From Mycolicibacterium cosmeticum (GTDB taxonomy: Bacteria; Actinomycetota; Actinomycetes; Mycobacteriales; Mycobacteriaceae), in assembly GCF_000613185.1 (NCBI RefSeq), contig NZ_CCBB010000001.1, positions 2,232,001-2,296,000 on the forward strand: a stretch of DNA of 64,000 bases, read 5' to 3'. How positions within the stretch are numbered: position 1 is the stretch's first letter; each line of letters starts with the position of its first letter. This document shows positions 51,957-60,648 of this stretch, in pieces. The position numbers were made by a program, and so were the translations under genes. Below the pieces are notes generated by a model. It saw only the letters and a program-made list of their open reading frames with translations. It searched no databases and had not been told where the DNA came from.

Positions 51957-52882
51957 GCCTGACCTCCAGCGGTAGCCGCGACGCGTTCTTTGGCGATTTC
52001 CTCGCCGACCTTGGTGGCCGCGGCGGTCATGATGTCCAGATTTCCAGCGTACGGCGGAAGGTAGTCACCGGCACCCTCCACCTCCACGAACACGGTGACG
52101 ACGTGGTTGCCGCCGTTGACCACCGACGGCTCGTCGAACTGCGGCTCGTTGAGCAGGCGGTAGCCGGGCACATAGGTCTGCACCTGGGCCACCACCTCCT
52201 TGATCGACGCGGTGATCGCCGCGTGGTCGGCATCTTCGGGGATGGCGCAGAAGATGGTGTCGCGCATGATCATCGGCGGCTCGGCCGGGTTCAAGATGAT
52301 GATCGCCTTACCCTTGGCCGCCCCACCGATGTTCTGCACCCCGGCACTGGTGGTCTTGGTGAATTCGTCGATATTGGCCCGGGTGCCCGGACCGGCCGAC
52401 GCCGAGGACACCGACGCCACGATCTCGGCATAGGGCACGCCCCCTTCATCGGCCACTGCGCGACTTACCGCGTAGACCATCGGGATGGTCGCCTGCCCGC
52501 CGCAGGTGACCATGTTGACGTTCGGCGCGTCCAGGTGCGCGCGCAGGTTCGCCGGCGGGATCACCCCGGGCCCCACGGCCGCCGGGGTCAGATCGATCGC
52601 CCGGATACCGGCGGCCTCATACCGCGGCGCCGCGGCACGATGCACATACGCACTGGTCGCCTCGAACACCAGATCCGGCAATTCACTTTGCGCCAGAAGC
52701 CAATCCACACCCTCGTGGCTGGTCTCCAGGCCCAGCTTGCGGGCCCGGGCCAACCCCTCGGACTCCGGGTCGATCCCGATCATCCAGCGCGGCTCCAGCC
52801 ACTGCGACCGCAACAACTTGTACAGCAGGTCGGTGCTGATATTGCCCGACCCGACAATCGCCACTGACGCCTTATCGGCCAT
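51953..52882 (-). CDS. hsaG: Acylating aldehyde dehydrogenase HsaG
   Basis: 309 residues, DmpF-type. NAD loop [12 protein letters not shown], and the catalytic Cys in [17 protein letters not shown]. It converts propanal from HsaF to propionyl-CoA inside the HsaF-HsaG complex. Operon with hsaE 12 bp upstream. Confidence 0.95.
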   Translation of the reverse strand: MADKASVAIVGSGNISTDLLYKLLRSQWLEPRWMIGIDPESEGLARARKLGLETSHEGVDWLLAQSELPDLVFEATSAYVHRAAAPRYEAAGIRAIDLTPAAVGPGVIPPANLRAHLDAPNVNMVTCGGQATIPMVYAVSRAVADEGGVPYAEIVASVSSASAGPGTRANIDEFTKTTSAGVQNIGGAAKGKAIIILNPAEPPMIMRDTIFCAIPEDADHAAITASIKEVVAQVQTYVPGYRLLNEPQFDEPSVVNGGNHVVTVFVEVEGAGDYLPPYAGNLDIMTAAATKVGEEIAKERVAATAGGQA

Positions 52883-52894
52883 TGCAAACGTCCC

Positions 52895-53680
52895 CTATTC
52901 GAAACTCAGTCGGACCGAACCTAGTCCGTCGAAATCTGCTACGAAATCGTCACCTGGACGTGCATCTATCGCACGCATGCACGCACCCGGCAGCACGATG
53001 TCACCGGCCTTCAGCCGCACGCCGAAGCTGTCCACCTTGCGGGCCAGCCAGGCCACCGAGGTGACGGGATTGCCCAGTACCGCGTCGCTGCGGCCCTCCG
53101 CCACCACCTCGCCGTTGCGCTTGAGCACGGCGTTGATGTTCTTGATGTCAATATCCTTGGGCGACACGCGTTCCGGACCGAGCACCCAACCGGCCGAGGA
53201 GGCGTTGTCGGCGATGGTGTCACACAGCTTGATCTTCCAGTCGGTGATGCGGGTGTCGATCAGTTCGATCGACGGCGCGAAGGCGGCGGTCGCGGCCAGC
53301 ACGTCGTCCTCGGTGCAGCCCGCGCCGGGCAGGTCGTCGGCCAGCACGAAGCCCACCTCCACCTCCACCCGCGGGTACAGGTAGTTCGCCGTCTTCACCG
53401 GCTTGTTCTCGAAAACCTCCATGTCGGCGAGCAGGTGCCCGTAGTCGGGCTCGTCGACGCCCATCATCTTCTGCATGGCCTCCGAGGACAGGCCCACCTT
53501 GTGCCCGATCACCCGGGCTCCCTCGGCAACGCGCTGCCGGATGTTGATCAGCTGGATCTCGTAGGCATCCACCACGTCGATATCGGGGTAGCGGTCGGTC
53601 AACGGCGTGGTCGGGACCCTGCTGCGCTCGGCCTGGGCGAGATCAGCCGCGAGCTCGTCGCGAACCTCGACACTCAGCAT
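52895..53680 (-). CDS. hsaE: 2-hydroxydienoate hydratase HsaE
   Basis: 261 residues, the recalled length of Rv3536c. FAH-like hydratase fold: GHKVGLSSEAMQKMMGVDEPDYGHL, VEVEVGFVLADDLPG with the metal acids, and GNPVTSVAWLARKVDSFGVRL. It hydrates the 2-hydroxyhexa-2,4-dienoate from meta-cleavage. ATG at 53680 chosen over upstream 53698 by length. First gene of the operon, 79 bp from the KstR box at 53760. Confidence 0.93.
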   Translation of the reverse strand: MLSVEVRDELAADLAQAERSRVPTTPLTDRYPDIDVVDAYEIQLINIRQRVAEGARVIGHKVGLSSEAMQKMMGVDEPDYGHLLADMEVFENKPVKTANYLYPRVEVEVGFVLADDLPGAGCTEDDVLAATAAFAPSIELIDTRITDWKIKLCDTIADNASSAGWVLGPERVSPKDIDIKNINAVLKRNGEVVAEGRSDAVLGNPVTSVAWLARKVDSFGVRLKAGDIVLPGACMRAIDARPGDDFVADFDGLGSVRLSFE

Positions 53681-53759
53681 CTGGTGAATTCCCCTCATAA
53701 GCTCATCAAGCCCTCGACCGGCGCAGTTGCGGGCCTGTTGTCGAAAGGCTCTGCAATTC

Positions 53760-53773
53760 TATAACGTGTTCTA
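53760..53773. promoter_or_regulatory. KstR box overlapping the kstD start region
   Basis: TATAACGTGTTCTA matches all fixed bases. It ends one base before the kstD ATG at 53775 and is 79 bp from the divergent hsaE start. TATAAC also fits a mycobacterial -10 element, so operator and promoter coincide. Confidence 0.9.
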
Positions 53774-53774
53774 C

Positions 53775-55466
53775 ATGACTGGACAGGAGTACGGTGCCTT
53801 CGACGTGGTCGTGGTGGGAAGCGGTGCCGCCGGCATGGTCGCCGCCCTTACCGCCGCTCACCAGGGCCTCTCGACAGTAGTCGTTGAAAAGGCTCCGCAC
53901 TATGGTGGTTCCACTGCGCGGTCAGGTGGCGGAGTTTGGATCCCGAACAACGAGATTCTCCAGCGTGACGGTGTCAAAGACACCGCCGATGCGGCCCGCA
54001 AATACCTGCACGCCATCATCGGCGATGTCGTCCCCGCCGAGAAGATCGACACTTACCTGGACCGGGGTCCGGAGATGCTGTCGTTCGTGTTGAAGAACTC
54101 GCCGCTGAAGCTGTGCTGGGTGCCGGGTTACTCCGATTACTACCCGGAGACGCCGGGCGGCAAGGCCACCGGCCGTTCGGTGGAACCGAAGCCGTTCGAC
54201 GCCAAGAAACTCGGGCCCGACGAGGCGGGCCTGGAACCGCCCTACGGCAAGGTCCCGATGAACATGGTGGTGCTGCAGCAGGACTACGTACGGCTCAACC
54301 AACTCAAGCGACACCCGCGCGGCGTGCTGCGCAGCATCAAGGTCGGCGTACGGTCGGTCTGGGCCAACGCCACCGGCAAGAATTTGGTCGGTATGGGTCG
54401 CGCGCTGATCGCCCCGCTGCGCATCGGCCTGCGCGAAGCCGGGGTACCGGTGCTGCTCAACACCGCGCTGACGGATCTGCATGTCGAGGACGGCGTGGTC
54501 CGCGGCATCTATGTGCGTGCCGCAGGTGACCCGGAATCGGCCGAGCCGCAACTGATCCGCGCCCGCAAAGGGGTCATCCTCGGGTGCGGCGGCTTCGAGC
54601 ACAACCAGGAGATGCGCACCAAGTATCAGCGGCAGCCCATCACCACGGAATGGACCGTCGGGGCCAAGGCCAATACCGGGGACGGCATCCTGGCCGCCGA
54701 AAAGCTCGGCGCCGCATTGGAAATCATGGAGGACTCGTGGTGGGGCCCGACGGTCCCGCTGGTCGATGCGCCGTGGTTCGCGCTGTCGGAACGCAATTCG
54801 CCCGGGTCGATCATCGTCAACCTCAGCGGCAAGCGATTCATGAACGAGTCGATGCCCTATGTCGAGGCCTGCCACCACATGTACGGCGGCGAGTTCGGCC
54901 AGGGCTCCGGCCCCGGCGAGAACGTGCCGGCCTGGCTGGTCTTCGACCAGCAATACCGGGACCGCTACATCTTCGCGGGATTGCAACCGGGACAGCGTAT
55001 CCCGAAGAAGTGGCTGGAGTCCGGCGTCGTCGTCAAGGCCGACACACTGGCCGAACTGGCCGAGAAGACCGGCGTGCCCGCCGAGGCCCTCGGCGCCACC
55101 ATCGAGCGGTTCAACGGTTTCGCCCGCACCGGGGTGGACGAGGACTTCCACCGCGGCGAGAGTGCCTACGACCGCTACTACGGCGATCCCACCAACAAGC
55201 CGAACCCCAACCTCGGCGAGATCAAGCACGCGCCGTTCTACGCGGCCAAGATGGTGCCGGGTGACCTGGGCACCAAGGGCGGTATCCGCACCGACGTGCA
55301 CGGCCGGGCGCTGCGCGACGACGGCTCGATCATCGAGGGGCTCTACGCCGCGGGTAACGTCAGCTCGCCGGTGATGGGCCACACCTATCCCGGCCCGGGT
55401 GGGACCATCGGACCCGCCATGACGTTCGGCTACCTCGCCGCACTCCACCTGGCAGGAAAGGCCTGA
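53775..55466 (+). CDS. kstD: 3-ketosteroid delta-1-dehydrogenase KstD
   Basis: 563 residues, equal to the recalled M. tuberculosis protein. FAD loop VVVGSGAAGMVAAL near 10-25, GGSTARSGGGVWIPNN, SWWGPTVPLVDAPWFALSER, and GHTYPGPGGTIGPAMTFG at the C terminus. It introduces the C1-C2 double bond in ring A; with KshA it triggers ring opening. The ATG directly follows the KstR box, leaving no room for a Shine-Dalgarno, so a leaderless mRNA is expected. One base before hsd4B's ATG. Confidence 0.96.
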   Translation: MTGQEYGAFDVVVVGSGAAGMVAALTAAHQGLSTVVVEKAPHYGGSTARSGGGVWIPNNEILQRDGVKDTADAARKYLHAIIGDVVPAEKIDTYLDRGPEMLSFVLKNSPLKLCWVPGYSDYYPETPGGKATGRSVEPKPFDAKKLGPDEAGLEPPYGKVPMNMVVLQQDYVRLNQLKRHPRGVLRSIKVGVRSVWANATGKNLVGMGRALIAPLRIGLREAGVPVLLNTALTDLHVEDGVVRGIYVRAAGDPESAEPQLIRARKGVILGCGGFEHNQEMRTKYQRQPITTEWTVGAKANTGDGILAAEKLGAALEIMEDSWWGPTVPLVDAPWFALSERNSPGSIIVNLSGKRFMNESMPYVEACHHMYGGEFGQGSGPGENVPAWLVFDQQYRDRYIFAGLQPGQRIPKKWLESGVVVKADTLAELAEKTGVPAEALGATIERFNGFARTGVDEDFHRGESAYDRYYGDPTNKPNPNLGEIKHAPFYAAKMVPGDLGTKGGIRTDVHGRALRDDGSIIEGLYAAGNVSSPVMGHTYPGPGGTIGPAMTFGYLAALHLAGKA

Positions 55467-55467
55467 C

Positions 55468-56328
55468 ATGCCGATCGATGTCGACAAGGCGCTCGCTGCC
55501 GACCTGGACCCCATCGAGTTCTCGTGGACCAGCAGCGATATCCAGCTGTACCACCTGGGCCTCGGCGCGGGCGCGGACCCGATGGACGAACGCGAGCTGC
55601 GCTATCTGACCGACAACACCCCGCAGGTCCTGCCCACCTTCGGCAATGTCGCGGTCAGCTTCCACATGACCGAGGCGCCGACGGTGCAGTTCCCCGGCAT
55701 CGACATCGAACTGTCCAAGGTGCTGCACGCCAGCGAGGGCGTCACCGTGCCCGGCCCCATCCCGACCAGCGGTAAAGCCTGGTCCAAACAGCGCTTCACC
55801 GAGATCTGGGACAAGGGCAAGGCCGCCGTCATCGTCAGCGAGTCCACCGTGACCGACGAATCCGGCACCGTGCTGTGGACCACCAAACGGTCCATCTTCG
55901 CCCGCGGTGAGGGGGGATTCGGCGGCGAGCGGGGGCCCTCCACCTCGGTGGAACTGCCTGAGCGCGCCCCCGACGCCGAGATCGCGCTGCCGACGCTGCC
56001 GCAGCAGGCGCTGCTGTACCGGCTGTGCGGCGACCGTAACCCGCTGCACTCCGATCCCGCGTTCGCCAAGGCGGCCGGGTTCGACCGGCCGATCCTGCAC
56101 GGGCTGTGCACCTACGGCATCGGTTGCAAGGCCATCGTCGATCACTTCTTCGACGGCGATGTCACGCAGGTCGGCAGTTACGGGGCACGGTTCGCCGGCA
56201 CCGTCATCCCGGGTGAGACGCTGCGCGCCGACATCTGGAAGCAGGACGGCAAGCTCATCGGGCAACTGACGGCACCGAGCCGGGACAACACCGTGGTGCT
56301 GTCCGGGGTGGAGCTCGTTCCCGCCTGA
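55468..56328 (+). CDS. hsd4B: MaoC-family steroid enoyl-CoA hydratase Hsd4B
   Basis: 286 residues, double hot-dog fold. The hydratase-2 motif is in the C-terminal half: YRLCGDRNPLHSDPAFAKAAGFDRPILHGL, with catalytic Asp and His. It hydrates steroid side-chain enoyl-CoA. Second gene of the kstD operon, starting one base after its stop. Its stop meets the convergent next gene in TGATCA with no spacer. Confidence 0.92.
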   Translation: MPIDVDKALAADLDPIEFSWTSSDIQLYHLGLGAGADPMDERELRYLTDNTPQVLPTFGNVAVSFHMTEAPTVQFPGIDIELSKVLHASEGVTVPGPIPTSGKAWSKQRFTEIWDKGKAAVIVSESTVTDESGTVLWTTKRSIFARGEGGFGGERGPSTSVELPERAPDAEIALPTLPQQALLYRLCGDRNPLHSDPAFAKAAGFDRPILHGLCTYGIGCKAIVDHFFDGDVTQVGSYGARFAGTVIPGETLRADIWKQDGKLIGQLTAPSRDNTVVLSGVELVPA

Positions 56329-57081
56329 TCAGACCCGGCGGGACAGGTCCTCGCCACCGGACGGTCGGCCGTGTTCATGCGGTGATACCGGCGCCGGACC
56401 GGCGGCACCGGGTGCCGGCCCGGCCGCGCCGTGCTGGGGCACGGCGTCACGCGCGTCCTGCTGCGCCTGCCGCTGGTCCTGCTGGTGCTCACGCTGATCC
56501 TGTTCGGCTTGGCGCTGGTCCTGCTGCGCCTGCCGGTCGTTGAGCTGCTGCTCCCGCTGATCCTGCTGCTGACGATCGTCGGGGCGGCCCTGCTCCTGCG
56601 GTATCTGCCCTGCCAGCTGCGAGCCCAAGGACCCCAGCGAACCCAGTCCGCCGGCGCCGCCGCCGGCACCCGAACCGGAGCCGCCGCCCTGACCGGCACT
56701 GCCCATGGCCTGCTGCATCATCGAGCCGAAGCTTCCGGTCTGCCCACCGAGACTGCCGGCGGCCTGCATCGGTGTCTGGGCCAGCTGACTCATCTGGCCC
56801 ATCTGCCCGAGCATGCTGCCGAGCTGGCCGACCGACTGGCCGCCGGCCTCGTCGGCGTTCTGGTACGCCGACTGCGCCGCCCCCACCTTGCCGGAGAACA
56901 TGTTCTCCTTCGTCGACACGGCGGTCACATTGGCCGTCAGGGCCGCCTCGAGGGTCGGCAGCACGGCCGAGATGGTCATGCTCATCGCGTCGGCGCCGGG
57001 TGGGATGGTCGGCATCGGCGGCAGTTCGACCGACGCCGCATCCCAGCTCAGCCCCTCGGGTTTCTCCAGCGGACTCGTCAT
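56329..57081 (-). CDS. Candidate type VII secretion substrate with YxxxD motif and Gln-rich heptads
   Basis: 250 residues. N-terminal ~85 residues are helical and end in YQNAD (73-77), the YxxxD/E signal of ESX substrates. Then a Gly/Gln/Met-rich stretch, a heptad block from Asp174 to 208 (units DQREQQL, NDRQAQQ, DQRQAEQ, DQREHQQ, DQRQAQQ), and a Pro/Ala tail. There is no signal peptide. It lies 6 bp after a WxG-bearing gene, the pairing expected of PE-PPE or Esp partners. Family not recognised by name. Confidence 0.65.
   Translation of the reverse strand: MTSPLEKPEGLSWDAASVELPPMPTIPPGADAMSMTISAVLPTLEAALTANVTAVSTKENMFSGKVGAAQSAYQNADEAGGQSVGQLGSMLGQMGQMSQLAQTPMQAAGSLGGQTGSFGSMMQQAMGSAGQGGGSGSGAGGGAGGLGSLGSLGSQLAGQIPQEQGRPDDRQQQDQREQQLNDRQAQQDQRQAEQDQREHQQDQRQAQQDARDAVPQHGAAGPAPGAAGPAPVSPHEHGRPSGGEDLSRRV
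56458..56562 (-). repeat. Five tandem 21-bp heptad-coding units
   Basis: These bases encode five consecutive seven-residue units on the pattern DQR(E/Q)xxQ. The unit is conserved at protein level with codon variation, so it is an old repeat under selection for a charged Gln-rich coiled coil rather than a recent slippage tract. Confidence 0.65.
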
Positions 57082-57087
57082 CGTCGA

Positions 57088-58182
57088 TCACCACTCATCG
57101 TCGTCGACCTCGTCTTCCCCGTAATCCAGTGACGGCGGTAGCGCCAGACCCTGTTTGACTCCCCCACCCTCGCCGCCGCGCTGGCCCATCATGCCCATCG
57201 GCCCACCGCCCATGCCGGCTGCACCGGCGGCGACCGGCGCGACGCCGCCCACCACGGCGCCGGCCGCGGCCTCAGCCGGGGCCACCGCCACCGGCAACGT
57301 CTTCCCGACCAGACTGGCCATCAGCGGGGTCTGCGCCGATCCGCCACCGGCGCCGGGCAGCCCCGCCGCGCGCACCATCCCCGCGCCGCCGCCGGCGCCC
57401 GAACCACCCGCCAGGGGGTGGTTGGAGAACGCCGCGAAGGGCGACGGCCCGCCACCGGCCGACGGTGATCCGCCCTTGCCGAGCATCGAGGTGAGCTGCT
57501 GGAGGGGCTGGGTCAGCTGTTGCAACGGCTGCATCATCTGCTGCGGGGCCTGCCCCAGCGCCTGTCCCAACTGCTGCGGCAGCTGGGTGAGCATCGAGCC
57601 CATCTGGCTGAGCATCTGCATCGCCTGTTGCGGGTCCTGACCGGCCAACTGCTGCGCACCGACCGCGGGCGGACCCGAGGCCGGCAGGCTCGGCGGTGCT
57701 CCGATGGTGTTGGCGAGTTCGGTGGCGTTGGCGGTCACCGTGGCCGTGTTCTGCGACAGCCCGAGTTTGATCCTGGCCTGCACCAGTTCCTGCACATTGC
57801 TGACCGGCATGGCCTGGATGGCCATGCACTCGGCATTCGTCTCTTCGGCCATGGTGTTCACCAGCGTCTTGGTGGCGATGACGGCGGCCTCCATGCTGCG
57901 CAGCTTGGCCGCGATGGCGGCCGCCAAGGCGCCGTTGGACTCATGACCGCCGATGATGGTGGTCGCCTCACCCGCCGCGGCGACGGCCGACCCGCCCTGC
58001 CACGCGTCGGCGAGCTTCATCAGCTGGCCCTGTTGCTGCGGCACCACCGTCCCGGTGATCTTCGCCGCCAGCGCCTCGTACTGCGCGGCCGCAGCACCCA
58101 GCGCATCCTCGTCGACGTTCGGCCAGCCCGGTCCCGTCACCGTCTGCGAGCCGAACGGACTCATATCGGGCTGCATACCCAT
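57088..58182 (-). CDS. PPE/Esp-like WxG protein, probable type VII secretion partner
   Basis: 364 residues. The first ~170 are helical with the WQG turn at 61-63 (KLADAWQGGSAVAAAGEATT), the hairpin motif of PPE and WXG100 proteins. The middle is Gln/Met/Leu-rich (PQQAMQMLSQMGSMLTQLPQ), then Gly/Ala/Pro-rich, ending in an acidic tail (DYGEDEVDDDEW). ATG at 58182 follows GAGAGGGGG at 7 bp. Operon with the YxxxD gene. M. tuberculosis has a PPE gene (PPE63) at the equivalent place after hsd4B, which supports but does not prove the call. Confidence 0.65.
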   Translation of the reverse strand: MGMQPDMSPFGSQTVTGPGWPNVDEDALGAAAAQYEALAAKITGTVVPQQQGQLMKLADAWQGGSAVAAAGEATTIIGGHESNGALAAAIAAKLRSMEAAVIATKTLVNTMAEETNAECMAIQAMPVSNVQELVQARIKLGLSQNTATVTANATELANTIGAPPSLPASGPPAVGAQQLAGQDPQQAMQMLSQMGSMLTQLPQQLGQALGQAPQQMMQPLQQLTQPLQQLTSMLGKGGSPSAGGGPSPFAAFSNHPLAGGSGAGGGAGMVRAAGLPGAGGGSAQTPLMASLVGKTLPVAVAPAEAAAGAVVGGVAPVAAGAAGMGGGPMGMMGQRGGEGGGVKQGLALPPSLDYGEDEVDDDEW

Positions 58183-58302
58183 GACACGGCCCCCTCTCCG
58201 CGCACCCTCCGTACCACTCGACCCTACCGTGCAGGCCACGTACCGCGGACACACAAATCTGAGACCCGAACACACGGCGGCCCGGTCACGTATGTTGAGG
58301 CT

Positions 58303-58479
58303 GTGCCTGCCGATGGTGCCTGCTTGTGTGGCCATGGCCGCACTGCGCACCAGCATTACCGTGCCGGATCCGACTGCGCCCTGTGTGACTGCACGTCCTA
58401 CCGTTCACCGGCCGCATGGAAGCATCCGCTGCGCTGGGTCTTGCGGGCGCTGCGCACCGGCCGCGACGAAGCGCCCTAG
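58303..58479 (+). CDS. Small Cys/His-rich zinc-ribbon-like protein
   Basis: 58 residues from a GTG. CLCGHGRTAHQHYRAGSDCA followed by LCDCTSY gives C-x-C-G-H...H-x-H...C-x-x-C-x-C, a pattern of small mycobacterial zinc-binding proteins of unknown function; the rest is basic (WKHPLRWVLRALRTGRDE). Reported despite its size because all Cys/His sit in one frame. The next gene starts inside it. No clear ribosome site. Confidence 0.6.
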   Translation: MPADGACLCGHGRTAHQHYRAGSDCALCDCTSYRSPAAWKHPLRWVLRALRTGRDEAP

Positions 58480-59441
58480 GGCCCGACCTGATCCGGGCGC
58501 TGTCCACCACCGCCGCCTGCATCGCCACGGTGGTTGCCGGCGGTGCCTTCCTGGCGCGCTGGCTGGAGGTGACCAATCACGTCGTGCTCATCGCCGCCGC
58601 CGCTGCGCCGTACGCCGTGCCGCTGTCCGCATCGGCGGCCGTCCTGCTCGCCGTGTCCCGGCGCTGGGTGTTCGCCGCGGCGGCCACGCTGGTCGCGGTC
58701 GCGGCGGCGGCCGTGCAGGCGCCGGTGTTCGTGCGGTCCGGTGACACCGCCGCCGGGAACACCATTCGGGTACTGACCGCCAATCTCTACGAGGGGCGCG
58801 CCGACGCCGGCCGATTGCTCGCCGCCGCCCGCGAGCATGCCGACGTCCTGGCCGTCCAGGAGCTGACACCCGACATCGTCCAGCGGCTGACCGCCGCCGG
58901 TGTGGCCATCGACTTCCCCTTCCGCTGGATCGCAGACGGTCCGGCCGCGGAAGGGGTGGGTCTGTGGAGCCGCTTCCCGTTGTCCGCCACCGGCCGCGTT
59001 GCCGGTTTCATGCTCCCGCTCCTGAGTGCCCGCGTCGACGTACCGGGTATCGAGGTCGACCCCGTCGTGCTGGTGGTGCACCTCTCCGGCCCGTGGCCCC
59101 AGCCCATCGACGACTGGCGCAGCGATATGGCGCAGCTCCCACGCACCTTGCGGTCCATGGCCGATCAGGCCGGGGCGGGATGCGTCATCGCCGCCGGTGA
59201 CCTGAACAGCAGCGTCGACATGCGGGACCTCCGCACCGCGCTGGCGGAATCCGGCTACCACGACGCGGCGCGTGACGCCGGTGCCGGACTGCTCCGGAGC
59301 TATCCCGCCAACACCGTCGCGCCACCCGTGATCGGTATCGACCATGTGCTGACGCACGACTGCGCGGCCATATCGGCGCGAACGGTTCCGCTGCCGGGAT
59401 CGGACCATCTCGGAGTCGTCGCCACCGTCGCTATCCGGTGA
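58416..59441 (+). CDS. Membrane-anchored endonuclease/exonuclease/phosphatase-fold protein
   Basis: 341 residues. Three hydrophobic N-terminal segments (about 30-110) are followed by the EEP domain: IRVLTANLYEGRADAGRLL, VLAVQELTPDIV (metal Glu), VIAAGDLNSSVDM (Asp, Asn) and GIDHVLTHD...GSDHLGVVATV (Asp-His). This fold includes sphingomyelinases, phosphodiesterases and nucleases. The catalytic domain probably faces outwards. ATG at 58416 lies within the preceding small gene. Confidence 0.8.
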   Translation: MEASAALGLAGAAHRPRRSALGPDLIRALSTTAACIATVVAGGAFLARWLEVTNHVVLIAAAAAPYAVPLSASAAVLLAVSRRWVFAAAATLVAVAAAAVQAPVFVRSGDTAAGNTIRVLTANLYEGRADAGRLLAAAREHADVLAVQELTPDIVQRLTAAGVAIDFPFRWIADGPAAEGVGLWSRFPLSATGRVAGFMLPLLSARVDVPGIEVDPVVLVVHLSGPWPQPIDDWRSDMAQLPRTLRSMADQAGAGCVIAAGDLNSSVDMRDLRTALAESGYHDAARDAGAGLLRSYPANTVAPPVIGIDHVLTHDCAAISARTVPLPGSDHLGVVATVAIR

Positions 59442-60648
59442 CGATGCGCATGGGATCGCACAGCACCGCGGCCGCGCGTTCGATGGCCTGGCGCTCGAAG
59501 ACGTTGTCGTGAAACGAGATTGCGATGGTGCGGGTGTCGTCGGCGCGGGCGCTCAGGACGGTGATGCCACACGGGCCCGCCGGGTCCAACAGACCCGTGG
59601 CGATCCTGCTGCCGCCGGCTCGCCACGGCACGTCGAGCCGGGTGAGCAGCCCCATATCCGTGTACATCACCTCCCCGGCCGCGGCCCCCGCGCGCTCGCC
59701 GGGAACGCTTCGATCGGGCCGGTACCCCAGCAATGCCCGCGCCGAGATGGCCGCCATTCCCGCCAGTGGGGTGCCGGCCGCCATCACTTCACGCAACCGG
59801 GTGGCGAGGACCGCGACGGGCGCGTCGACGTCACACGGAAGGTCCAGGCCGATCATGAAATTCCCGTTGGCCGCGTGTCCCTGCGGTTGATAACGACGGC
59901 AGTCGAAGGCGACGATCACCCGCGATGTCATCGGCACCTCGGCGGCTGCCAGCGCCCGGCGCACCAGGTGCAGCCACACGGCGGCGCTGCCCGGCTTCTC
60001 GCCCTGCGCTCGGCACCATTGGTTCACCGCCCGCTCCTGGTCCGCGCCGACATGCGCGAGCACCACCGCGTGCGACGGTGTCCACGGCACCGCGGACACC
60101 GCCATCTGGGCCGGCGGCGAACGGAATTCGGTTGCCTGCCGCCAAACCGTACGCAGCCGTCCAGGATTGCCGGCGAACATGTGAAAAAGCGCGCGGGGCA
60201 ACGCAAGTCGGGTGGGACGGCTCGACACCCACGGTGTACTGCCATGCTTGCAGTGCGCGAAGAGCGCCGAGGTCAGATCCACCGCAAAACGTCCGTCGCC
60301 CAGCCCGTGGTCGATATCGAGAACCAGGTGCCGCGCCGATACATGCGCCGTGAGGGGACTCCTGGGGTCGGGCGATCGACGCACGTGTTGCAGCACATCC
60401 GTGGGATTCCCGGCTGCCACGTCGTCGGGTAGGCGGCACACCGGAATCGGCGTCGCGAGGTCTCGATTCCACATCCGCCGGCCCGGTTCGGGGGACAGCG
60501 CCAGCCTGGTGTGCGTGCCGGCCGCCGCTATCTCGGACAGGGCCGCGGCGACCACGGACGGCGGGGGCATCTCCAGGTCGCCGAACAGACACGTGAACCG
60601 GCGCCCGGCCAGATACTGGTCCGTTCCGCCCGCCCAGTGCCCACGCAT
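59431..60648 (-). CDS. Condensation/acyltransferase-superfamily protein
   Basis: 405 residues from ATG at 60648. VLDIDHGLGDGRFAVDL contains a His114-x-x-x-Asp118-Gly motif as in condensation domains, Pap and WS/DGAT acyltransferases; CRRYQPQGHAANGNFMIGLD and MYTDMGLLTRLDVPW resemble their second half. The frame is open to 60897 but those 83 codons are compositionally different and may be leader DNA. Convergent with the preceding gene (11-base overlap), divergent from the aldo/keto reductase. Donor and acceptor unknown. Confidence 0.65.
   Translation of the reverse strand: MRGHWAGGTDQYLAGRRFTCLFGDLEMPPPSVVAAALSEIAAAGTHTRLALSPEPGRRMWNRDLATPIPVCRLPDDVAAGNPTDVLQHVRRSPDPRSPLTAHVSARHLVLDIDHGLGDGRFAVDLTSALFAHCKHGSTPWVSSRPTRLALPRALFHMFAGNPGRLRTVWRQATEFRSPPAQMAVSAVPWTPSHAVVLAHVGADQERAVNQWCRAQGEKPGSAAVWLHLVRRALAAAEVPMTSRVIVAFDCRRYQPQGHAANGNFMIGLDLPCDVDAPVAVLATRLREVMAAGTPLAGMAAISARALLGYRPDRSVPGERAGAAAGEVMYTDMGLLTRLDVPWRAGGSRIATGLLDPAGPCGITVLSARADDTRTIAISFHDNVFERQAIERAAAVLCDPMRIVTG

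Noticed and set aside
53922..55514. A 530-codon open frame antisense to kstD
   Set aside because: Composition of a shadow frame and full overlap with a gene of certain identity.
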